A DNA stretch of 5,604 bases from Sva-07 sp031430875 (GTDB taxonomy: Bacteria; Actinomycetota; Acidimicrobiia; Acidimicrobiales; Ilumatobacteraceae). Shown piece after piece: positions 1-5,589 of the stretch; position 1 is the first letter of the stretch; each line of letters opens with the position of its first letter. The stretch is from positions 1-5,604 of the forward strand of contig JANPCI010000024.1 in the NCBI GenBank assembly GCA_031430875.1, written 5' to 3'. The notes below the pieces were generated by a model that did not search any database, was not told where the DNA came from, and saw nothing but the letters and a program-made list of their open reading frames with translations. The position numbers were made by a program, and so were the translations under genes.

Positions 1-1
1 T

Positions 2-658
2 GTCGTCACCGAGGAAGGCGTCGAAACGCTCGCCAGTGCCGGCGCCGACGCCGTCAAGGTCGGCGTCGGTGCCGGTTCGATCTGCACCACGCGTGTCGTG
101 TCCGGGGCCGGCATGCCGCAGTTGTCGGCAATCTGGTTCACGGCACAGCGCGCCCGCCAACTCGGCATTCCGGTGATCGCCGACGGTGGTATCACGTTCT
201 CCGGCGACATCGTCAAGGCCATTGTCGCCGGTGCATCCACAGTCATGCTCGGATCGCTCCTGGCGGGCACCGAGGAGAGCCCCGGTGAGATGGAGCTGTT
301 CGAGGGTCGCCGGTACAAGAGTTACCGCGGCATGGGTTCGATGGGCGCCATGACCGGCGACAGCCAGGACCGATACGCCACGGGTCAGTCATCGGGCGCC
401 AAGTCCGCGGTCGGCGCCGGGAGCAACAAACTCGTCCCCGAGGGCATCGAGGGTCGCGTCCCGTATGCCGGACCGCTCGGCGATGTCGCCTACCAGTTGG
501 TGGGCGGCTTGCGCTCCGGCATGGGCTATGCCGGCGCAGCGACCCTCGACACGCTGCGAAGCGCCCGCCTGATGAGAGTCACGACGGCTGGACGCGAGGA
601 ATCACATCCCCACGACGTGACCATCACCAAAGAAGCCCCCAACTACCAACGAACCTGA
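2..658 (+). CDS. guaB: IMP dehydrogenase, C-terminal part (5' end outside window)
   Basis: Catalyses NAD-dependent oxidation of IMP to XMP, the first committed step of GTP synthesis, in the cytoplasm. The reading frame is open from base 2 with no start codon, so the N-terminus and any CBS domains lie upstream. The 218 visible residues cover roughly the last 40-45% of a normal ~500-residue enzyme. The catalytic loop GAGSICTTRVVSGAG contains the nucleophilic cysteine at fragment residue 28 (codon 83-85). IMP-phosphate-binding parts follow: ADGGI near 60-64 and YRGMGS near 108-113. The mobile flap EGIEGRVPY lies at 147-155, with the conserved Arg 152 and Tyr 155. The C-terminus SHPHDVTITKEAPNY is typical of actinobacterial GuaB. 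The flap and Cys loop favour IMP dehydrogenase over GMP reductase. The stop lies 3 bp from the stop of the convergent VWA gene. Nothing suggests damage; its promoter is not in the window. Confidence 0.96.
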   Translation, partial: VVTEEGVETLASAGADAVKVGVGAGSICTTRVVSGAGMPQLSAIWFTAQRARQLGIPVIADGGITFSGDIVKAIVAGASTVMLGSLLAGTEESPGEMELFEGRRYKSYRGMGSMGAMTGDSQDRYATGQSSGAKSAVGAGSNKLVPEGIEGRVPYAGPLGDVAYQLVGGLRSGMGYAGAATLDTLRSARLMRVTTAGREESHPHDVTITKEAPNYQRT

Positions 659-667
659 ACCTCAGGT
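653..667. repeat. short inverted repeat spanning two convergent stop codons
   Basis: The arms acctga (653-658) and tcaggt (662-667) are perfect reverse complements around the 3-base centre acc. Each arm holds one stop codon: TGA of guaB at 656-658, and the minus-strand TGA of the VWA gene at 662-664. A stem of six pairs with a three-base loop is weak. A cttttc tract follows at 671-676 on the plus strand, so a marginal terminator for guaB is conceivable but not supported strongly. It may simply reflect two similar gene ends meeting. Confidence 0.4.
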
Positions 668-2098
668 GAGCTTTTCGACGAAGGCTTCGAGTTGGCGCAG
701 GTTGCGGCATTCGTAGACGCCGTCGGTGTGGGTGCCGTACTCGCCGACAATCGAATCGCCGGTGTTCCAGTAGCTGCGCGGCTCGGGGTTCAACCAGTAG
801 ACGTGACGGGCCTTCTGGGCGATCTCCTTCACGACCCAGGCCTGGCTGGCGTGATAGTTGTTGCGAGCATCGCCGAGCAACAACACGGTCGACTTCGGGC
901 CGATGTCCTTGCCGTAGCGCTCCCAGAACACTTCGAAGGCGTGGCCGTAATCGGAGTGACCGTCGACCCACACCACGTCGGCTTCGGTGTTGACCCGGTG
1001 AATGGCCTCGGTGATGTCCTCGGTGGAGCGGAAGTAGTCGGTCACCTCGTCGATGCCGTCGATGAACACAAACGATCGAACCTTCGAGAACTGGTTCTGG
1101 ATCGCGTACACGAGCATCAGCGTGAACCGGGCGAACGCCGCAACCGACCCTGAGATGTCGGCGATCACGACCAGTTCGGGTTTGGCCGGCCGCGGGTACT
1201 TGAACTTCGGCTCGGCCGGCACGCCGCCGTAGCTGAGCGAGTGCCGCACGGTGTTGCGGAAGTCGAGCGGGCCCTTGCGGCCGTGGCGACGCTTGCGAGC
1301 GAGACGCGCCGCGAGTTTGCGGGTGAGCGGGTACAGCGACTTCTTCAGCGCCACCATCTCGTCGCGTGACGCGTGCATGAACTCGACGTCTTCGGGCAAC
1401 GGCTTGCGAAGCGTCTTGGCCATCGCCTCGGCACCACGATCGGCGACCAGACGACGACGAATCTCGGCTTCGATCTCGCCCTTGAACTGCTCGATGCGAT
1501 GCTCGAACTCCTCCTTCTCGAGACGCTCCTCGAGCGAGGTCAGGTCGCCGTCGGCGTCCTGGCGGGCCTGCTCCATCATCTTTTCGAGCATGCCGTCGAG
1601 GTCGAGGTTCCGCAGCGTGCGGTAGAGGTAGTAGGTGCCGCCGACGGGTCGGCCCGGCTCCATGCCGGCGAAGCGCTGCACGGACTGCTTCGCCATCGCT
1701 CGCATCACACCCTGATCACCGTTCATCAGCGCAGACATGAGCATCTGCGCGATTTCCTCTGGTGTGAGGCTGTCGAGGCCACCTGCGCCGCCGGAGCCGT
1801 CCTGCTTCTGCTGCTCCTGCAACTCACGCCACAGCTCGTCGATGTCGGTGTCGTCGTCGCCCTGGACCAGCTTGTACTCGGGCCCACGAAGGCTGAAATA
1901 CACCTCGAACACCGTTTCGAAACTGCGCCAGTGCGCATGATTCTTGATCAGTGTGGCGCCGAGTGCGTATTTGAATGCGTCACGATCCTCGATCGGAATG
2001 TGCTGCACGGCCTCCATCGCATCGAGGTTCTCCGTGAGGCTGACAGGCAGCCCCGCATTGCGGAGTTCGACGACGAAGCCGTTGAGAAGATCGAGCAT
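662..2098 (-). CDS. CoxE-like VWA domain protein, partner of the adjacent MoxR ATPase
   Basis: A predicted soluble 478-residue protein of the CoxE-like VWA family. Residues 1-70 match the usual N-terminal part of such proteins (AGLPVS at 15-20). Residues 72-105 form an acidic, Gln/Gly-rich linker, and 166-230 are rich in Glu, Lys and Arg and may be helical or coiled-coil. The basic segment at 268-292 leads into the VWA domain (about 308-478). The metal-ion-dependent adhesion site looks complete: DISGS at 314-318, HSDYG at 381-385 and LLGDARNNY at 407-415. No signal peptide or membrane segment is apparent. In characterised systems such proteins act with a MoxR ATPase to mature or remodel a client, as CoxD/CoxE do for CO dehydrogenase. 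The gene starts 20 bp after the ATPase stop on the same strand, so co-transcription is likely. No clear Shine-Dalgarno precedes the ATG. The client is unknown. Confidence 0.9.
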   Translation of the reverse strand: MLDLLNGFVVELRNAGLPVSLTENLDAMEAVQHIPIEDRDAFKYALGATLIKNHAHWRSFETVFEVYFSLRGPEYKLVQGDDDTDIDELWRELQEQQKQDGSGGAGGLDSLTPEEIAQMLMSALMNGDQGVMRAMAKQSVQRFAGMEPGRPVGGTYYLYRTLRNLDLDGMLEKMMEQARQDADGDLTSLEERLEKEEFEHRIEQFKGEIEAEIRRRLVADRGAEAMAKTLRKPLPEDVEFMHASRDEMVALKKSLYPLTRKLAARLARKRRHGRKGPLDFRNTVRHSLSYGGVPAEPKFKYPRPAKPELVVIADISGSVAAFARFTLMLVYAIQNQFSKVRSFVFIDGIDEVTDYFRSTEDITEAIHRVNTEADVVWVDGHSDYGHAFEVFWERYGKDIGPKSTVLLLGDARNNYHASQAWVVKEIAQKARHVYWLNPEPRSYWNTGDSIVGEYGTHTDGVYECRNLRQLEAFVEKLT

Positions 2099-2118
2099 CA
2101 GCGTGAACGGTCAGTCGA

Positions 2119-3024
2119 TCATTCGTCGACCGACAGCTCCTTGGCGGCCTTGGCGATATCGGTCTGGTACTTGAGCAGCACGTGGAGCGTGTCCTTGGCG
2201 GTCTGCTCGTCGATGTTGTCGATGTTGAGCAACATCAGCGTGCGAGCCCAGTCGAGTGTCTCCGACACGCTCGGCGACTTCTTCAGATCGAGCTGGCGAA
2301 TCGAGCGGACGATCCGGGTGACCTGGTCGGCAAGATGCTCCGTGATCTCAGGCACTTTCGCCAGCACGATCGCCTTCTCGCGTTCGAGCGTCGGATAGTC
2401 GACGTGGAGGTACAGACAACGGCGCTTGAGTGCCTCGGAGAGCTCACGGGTGTTGTTCGAGGTGAGGAACACGAGCGGGATCTGGGTCGCTGTGATCGTT
2501 CCCAACTCGGGGATCGACACCTGATAGTCGGACAGGATCTCCAGGAGCAACGCCTCGGTCTCGACCTCGACGCGGTCGACCTCGTCGATCAGCAGCACCA
2601 CGGGATCGGTGGCCGTGATTGCTTCGAGCAGCGGACGCGTGAGGAGGAACTCGTCGGAGAAGATGTCGTCCTTGATTTCCGTCCAGTCGTCGCCTTGTTC
2701 GCCGCGCTCGGTCTGGATACGCAGCAGCTGCTTCTTGTAGTTCCACTCGTAGAGGGCTTTGGACTCGTCGAGGCCTTCGTAGCACTGCAGGCGAATGAGC
2801 CGGGCATCGGTGATCTCGGCAATCGACTTGGCAAGCTGGGTCTTACCGGTTCCGGCGGGTCCCTCGACGAGAATCGGCTTCTGCAACCGATCGGCGAGGT
2901 AGGCCACGCCGGCGATGCCATCGTCGGCGAGATAGTGCACGTCGCGTAGGGCGTCGCGCACCGACTGCACACTCTCGAAGCGGTGGGTGCTGCTACCGGG
3001 CGCTCCGGCATCCGTCGTGGTCAT
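2119..3024 (-). CDS. MoxR-family AAA+ ATPase (CoxD-like)
   Basis: A 301-residue AAA+ ATPase of the MoxR group, expected to use ATP hydrolysis to remodel a client together with a VWA protein. Visible motifs: Walker A GPAGTGKT at 55-62, Walker B VVLLIDEVD at 142-150, sensor 1 around LTSNN at 187-191, arginine-finger candidates R201/R202 in LKRRCLY, and a sensor-2-region SETLDWA at 254-260. The segment LYEWNYKKQLL (91-101) is typical of MoxR proteins paired with CoxE-like partners. The frame stays open far upstream (to about 4023), but that extension lies antisense to the methyltransferase and has no family similarity. I chose the ATG at 3022-3024 because the protein then has the usual family length, and a TAGCGT hexamer sits 8 bases upstream with no Shine-Dalgarno, consistent with a leaderless transcript. 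It is first in an operon with the VWA gene and divergent from the methyltransferase gene. Client unknown. Confidence 0.93.
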   Translation of the reverse strand: MTTTDAGAPGSSTHRFESVQSVRDALRDVHYLADDGIAGVAYLADRLQKPILVEGPAGTGKTQLAKSIAEITDARLIRLQCYEGLDESKALYEWNYKKQLLRIQTERGEQGDDWTEIKDDIFSDEFLLTRPLLEAITATDPVVLLIDEVDRVEVETEALLLEILSDYQVSIPELGTITATQIPLVFLTSNNTRELSEALKRRCLYLHVDYPTLEREKAIVLAKVPEITEHLADQVTRIVRSIRQLDLKKSPSVSETLDWARTLMLLNIDNIDEQTAKDTLHVLLKYQTDIAKAAKELSVDE

Positions 3025-3032
3025 GGCATCGA

Positions 3033-3063
3033 ACGCTACCCGGCGCCTTGACCCACGGGTCAA
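3033..3063 (-). promoter_or_regulatory. predicted promoter of the MoxR-VWA operon
   Basis: Reading the minus strand, TTGACC (complement of 3058-3063) resembles a -35 element and TAGCGT (complement of 3033-3038) a TANNNT -10 element. The spacer is 19 bases, slightly long. The ATG begins 8 bases after the hexamer, so transcription would start at or next to the start codon. The same TAGCGTTCG string and the same 8-base distance occur before murJ, which strengthens the -10 call. The -35 assignment is weaker because these bases are also one arm of the palindrome. Confidence 0.55.
3048..3063. promoter_or_regulatory. perfect 16-bp palindrome, candidate operator between divergent genes
   Basis: The sequence ttgacccacgggtcaa has two 7-base arms that are exact reverse complements around the 2-base centre ac. 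Its centre (3055-3056) is at the middle of the 63-bp gap between the two ATG codons, with 24-25 bases from each palindrome edge to the start codon. Each arm carries TTGACC, a close match to a -35 box, one on each strand. A dimeric regulator bound here would cover both promoters. I cannot name a regulator family, and none is encoded in the window. It could instead be two abutting -35 boxes that look palindromic. Confidence 0.5.
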
Positions 3064-3080
3064 TTGGAATGCCCTACGGT
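3048..3080 (+). promoter_or_regulatory. predicted promoter of the methyltransferase gene
   Basis: TTGACC at 3048-3053 could serve as a -35 element and TACGGT at 3075-3080 fits TANNNT for a -10 element. The spacer of 21 bases is long, so the -10 is the more reliable part. The ATG at 3088 follows 7 bases after the hexamer and no Shine-Dalgarno is visible, so a leaderless transcript is likely. Confidence 0.45.
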
Positions 3081-3087
3081 GACAGCC

Positions 3088-3828
3088 ATGCCAGGCACTT
3101 CGTTCGATCGTGTTGCATCGATCTACGACGCCACACGCGGCGGCACACGGAGGGGCGACGCGTTTGCTGACGCGCTGGCGCCGTGGGTGATCGACCCAAT
3201 CGTGGTCGAGTTGGGCATCGGGACCGGTGTGATCGCCAACGGCCTGCGTCGCCACGACATCGACCCGATCGGCTTCGACCTGAGCGACGCGATGCTGCGG
3301 AGAGCGGTCGAGCGAATCGGCGAACGTGTCGGGATCGCCGACGTAGACCGACTGCCACTTGCCGACGACTGCGTCGACACGGCGTACTTCGTGTGGGTGC
3401 TCCAACTCGTGGAGGACCCGATCGTCACGCTGACCGAGGCAGCGCGCATCGTCCGACCGGGTGGTCGCGTGATCGCCATCCTCTCGAACTCCGAGTACGA
3501 CCCGGCCGATGAGATCGCGACGATCATCGACGGTCTGACTCCCTTGCGCTCCGAACGCCTCGGCCGTAACCAGATCGTCGCGACCGAACTCCCCGGCTTG
3601 TCGCTTGTCCACCAGGGGTTCACGCCATGGGACGGCTTCCCGAGCACAGTCACCGACGAGATCGCCAACATCGAGGGCCGGATCTACTCGTCGCTGTTCG
3701 ACGTCGACGATGCCACCTGGGCAGCGGTCGTCGAACCCGTACTCGTACGACTCCGTGCCCTCCCCGATCCCGATCGTCCCCGGGATCGCCGCAACCGTCA
3801 CCCCCTCCTCGTCTGGGAGGTCGACTGA
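3088..3828 (+). CDS. class I SAM-dependent methyltransferase, substrate unknown
   Basis: A 246-residue cytosolic methyltransferase of the Methyltransf_11/UbiE-like type, transferring a methyl group from S-adenosylmethionine to an unidentified acceptor. SAM-binding motif I is VVELGIGTGVIANGL at 39-53. The acidic residue that would bind the SAM ribose is D64 in FDLSDAML. The segment after DVDRLPLADD (85-94) matches the region around motif II, and RPGGRVIAI at 123-131 is the usual post-II motif. The C-terminal third (about 135-246) should shape the acceptor site and shows no motif I recognise. A TTG at 3064 is in frame, but I chose the ATG at 3088, which directly precedes the family-like start SFDRVASIYD and sits 7 bases after a -10-like TACGGT. 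It is divergent from the MoxR-VWA operon and shares the palindromic intergenic region with it. A hairpin begins right after its stop. Confidence 0.88.
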   Translation: MPGTSFDRVASIYDATRGGTRRGDAFADALAPWVIDPIVVELGIGTGVIANGLRRHDIDPIGFDLSDAMLRRAVERIGERVGIADVDRLPLADDCVDTAYFVWVLQLVEDPIVTLTEAARIVRPGGRVIAILSNSEYDPADEIATIIDGLTPLRSERLGRNQIVATELPGLSLVHQGFTPWDGFPSTVTDEIANIEGRIYSSLFDVDDATWAAVVEPVLVRLRALPDPDRPRDRRNRHPLLVWEVD

Positions 3829-3893
3829 CCCAACCCGAAATTCGGAGCCGTCCTTGCGCCTGGCGGGACGCTCGCTCCGAATTTCGGGCTGGG
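3829..3893. repeat. long imperfect hairpin between methyltransferase and murJ genes
   Basis: The main arms are 15-base perfect complements: 3834-3848 and 3874-3888. The stem continues inward as cgtcc (3849-3853) with ggacg (3866-3870) after a 3-base bulge (ctc, 3871-3873), leaving a 12-base loop at 3854-3865. Beyond one mismatch (3833/3889) it continues outward as ccca (3829-3832) with tggg (3890-3893). It therefore begins at the first base after the methyltransferase TGA. Each main arm contains an 11-base odd palindrome such as ccgaaattcgg. No T-tract follows, so it is not a canonical intrinsic terminator. It could still stop or protect the upstream mRNA, or be a dispersed palindromic repeat. 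Confidence 0.75.
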
Positions 3894-3898
3894 GCTGG

Positions 3899-3932
3899 TT
3901 GGCACGTACTGATCGCGAGGTCGCAGTAGCGT
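3899..3932 (+). promoter_or_regulatory. predicted promoter of murJ
   Basis: TAGCGT at 3927-3932 lies 8 bases before the ATG, the same hexamer and distance as before the MoxR-type ATPase gene; the identity extends to the nine bases TAGCGTTCG. TTGGCA at 3899-3904 is a possible -35 element but is 22 bases upstream, which is long. No Shine-Dalgarno is present, so a leaderless transcript is likely. This would give murJ its own promoter after the hairpin. Confidence 0.5.
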
Positions 3933-3940
3933 TCGCTCGA

Positions 3941-5509
3941 ATGAGTGGGCTGCTGCGGAGCAACGTCGTTGTTGCCAGCGGCACGGCACTGTCGCGGATC
4001 ACCGGACTGCTCCGGTTGATCATCCTCGGGTATGTGCTCGGCCAGACGGCGCTCTCCGACGCTTACCTGATCGCCAACGAGACACCGAACATCGTCTACG
4101 AACTGCTGCTCGGCGGTCTGCTGTCGGCAACCCTCGTGCCGCTGTTCTCCACGTTCGTCGAGACCGACGACGACGAATCGACAAACGTCGTGCTCACGGT
4201 TTCAGTGGCGCTGATGGCGGCACTCACCGTCATGGCAGTCATCGCCGCCCCGCTGATCTTCGGTCTCTACTCGGTCAACGTCGCCGACGGCGTCGACGCC
4301 GACCTGTACCGGTCGGTCGGCACGACGCTCGCCCGGATCTTCCTGATTCAGATCCTCTTCTACGGGCTCGTCGGCCTCGCCAACGCATTCCTCAACAGCC
4401 GACGTCGGTTCTTCGCTGCGGCCTGGGCACCGATCCTGCCCAATGTGATCATCATTGCCTTCTTGCTGTCGCTGCCCAACCCTGGCTCGGCCGATTGGCA
4501 ACTGCAGGACGTGCTCTCCGATGACCGCCTCCGGTGGACGCTCGGGCTGGGCGCCACGGTCGGCATCGCCACGATGGCCGCCGTGCTGATCCCGGCGATG
4601 TTCGCCACCGGGTTCAAGTTTCGCCCGAACTTCAACCTTCGACACCCAGCCGTCCGCCAGCTGCTGTCGCTCTCGTTCTGGACGATCGGGTTCGTCGTGG
4701 CCAACCAGATCGCGCTCCTCGTCGTGCGCAACCTCGCCGAACCCGGATCGAGCGACGCCAGCGCCTACATCAACGCGTTCACCTTCTTCGTGCTCCCCCA
4801 CGGTCTCCTGGCGGTGTCGATTGCCACCACGTTTCAACCCGAGATGGCTCGCTCGGTGGCGCGAGGCGACCGCACCGGATTCGTCGACCAGGCTTCGCTG
4901 GGGCTCCGGATGACTGCACTGTTCACGATTCCAGCCGGGGTCGGGATCTTCGTGCTGCGCCAACCGATCATCGGTGCACTTCTCCAGCGCGGCGAGTTCA
5001 GCGAAGCCGATGCCGACTCGGCTCAACGAGCTCTGGCGGGTCTCGCCCTCGGACTCGGCGCGTTCTCGATCTACATGTTCGTGCTGCGCGGCTTCTACGC
5101 GCACAAGGACACCAAGACGCCGTTCAAGATCAACGTCGTGGAGAACCTCATCAACATCGTGCTCGCCGTCGTCCTCGTGGATCGCTTCGGGGTACTCGGG
5201 CTCGGGTTGGCGTTTGCGCTGGCGTACATGATCTCGTCGCTGTGGGCGATGCAGGTGTTGAGCTACAAGGTGCCGGGGTTCTCCGTGCGTTCGATCCTTA
5301 CCAGCATCTGCCCAATGCTTCTGGCCGCGCTGCTGATGGCCGAAGCGGTGTGGTTGGTGACCAATCTGGTGGGCGGCAACTCGGGCGTCGACGCGTTCGT
5401 TCGCCTGGTCGTCGGCGCCATCGTCGGCATCGGCGTCTACCTCGGGGTGCTGTTCGCGCTCGGCGTCCCCGAACTCGACCCCATCCGCCGGCGCCTCCGC
5501 CCCACCTGA
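3941..5509 (+). CDS. murJ: MurJ/MviN-type lipid II flippase
   Basis: A 522-residue integral membrane protein of the MurJ (MviN) branch of the MOP exporter superfamily, which flips the peptidoglycan precursor lipid II across the cytoplasmic membrane. About 14 hydrophobic segments can be counted by eye, from residue 10 to 509, the number expected for MurJ. Family landmarks near the N-terminus are SRITGLLR (18-25), SDAYLIANETPN (39-50) and LLLGGLLSATLVPLF (55-69). The conserved arginines R19 and R25 and aspartate D40 appear present. The protein ends with a short basic tail, RRRLRPT, and has no C-terminal pseudokinase domain such as that of mycobacterial MviN. The frame is open upstream to 3605, but this would overlap the methyltransferase and read through the hairpin. 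I chose the ATG at 3941 because the typical MurJ start follows it and a promoter-like TAGCGT lies 8 bases before it. A long terminator-like hairpin follows the stop. Confidence 0.93.
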   Translation: MSGLLRSNVVVASGTALSRITGLLRLIILGYVLGQTALSDAYLIANETPNIVYELLLGGLLSATLVPLFSTFVETDDDESTNVVLTVSVALMAALTVMAVIAAPLIFGLYSVNVADGVDADLYRSVGTTLARIFLIQILFYGLVGLANAFLNSRRRFFAAAWAPILPNVIIIAFLLSLPNPGSADWQLQDVLSDDRLRWTLGLGATVGIATMAAVLIPAMFATGFKFRPNFNLRHPAVRQLLSLSFWTIGFVVANQIALLVVRNLAEPGSSDASAYINAFTFFVLPHGLLAVSIATTFQPEMARSVARGDRTGFVDQASLGLRMTALFTIPAGVGIFVLRQPIIGALLQRGEFSEADADSAQRALAGLALGLGAFSIYMFVLRGFYAHKDTKTPFKINVVENLINIVLAVVLVDRFGVLGLGLAFALAYMISSLWAMQVLSYKVPGFSVRSILTSICPMLLAALLMAEAVWLVTNLVGGNSGVDAFVRLVVGAIVGIGVYLGVLFALGVPELDPIRRRLRPT

Positions 5510-5589
5510 AACTCCAAAAACCCGGTTTGCGTTGCAATTTGGTGGGCCCGTCCCAACCAAAATGCAACGCAAACCGGGTTTTTGGGGTT
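5510..5589. terminator. very long hairpin after murJ, probable bidirectional terminator or palindromic repeat
   Basis: Arms 5516-5543 and 5556-5583 are 28 bases each and complementary with one mismatch (5537/5562). Pairing extends inward through ggg/ccc with one bulged base, leaving a loop of about 5 bases (5547-5551). It also extends outward for six more pairs, including one G-U, to 5510 and 5589. The structure starts at the first base after the murJ TGA (5507-5509). The aaaaa at 5516-5520 and ttttt at 5579-5583 lie opposite each other, so each strand reads a GC-rich stretch followed by five Ts, as in bidirectional intrinsic terminators. The stem is much longer than most terminators, so a dispersed repeat used as a terminator is also possible. 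Confidence 0.72.

Noticed and set aside
1373..2398. 341-codon plus-strand open frame opposite the VWA and ATPase genes
   Set aside because: Shadow of two well-supported minus-strand genes; no family motifs.
3064..3087. TTG start for the methyltransferase giving eight extra residues
   Set aside because: It would begin next to the palindrome and ahead of the likely -10 element; the ATG at 3088 fits the family and the leaderless spacing.
3766..3787. Inverted repeat gatcccg/cgggatc near the 3' end of the methyltransferase gene
   Set aside because: Seven-base arms inside an Asp/Pro/Arg-rich coding stretch in a GC-rich genome are expected by chance.
3605..3940. N-terminal extension of the murJ frame by 112 codons
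   Set aside because: It overlaps the methyltransferase in another frame, crosses the hairpin and has a low-complexity Ser/Arg/Pro composition; MurJ starts naturally at 3941.
3025..4023. N-terminal extension of the MoxR ATPase frame by about 333 codons
   Set aside because: It lies fully antisense to the methyltransferase, is rich in Asp/Arg without domain similarity, and would make the ATPase twice its family's usual length.
4202..5572. 456-codon open frame antisense to murJ
   Set aside because: Shadow frame from GC-biased codons; its product is a charged, His/Glu/Arg-rich sequence without recognisable domains, and it runs through the terminal hairpin.
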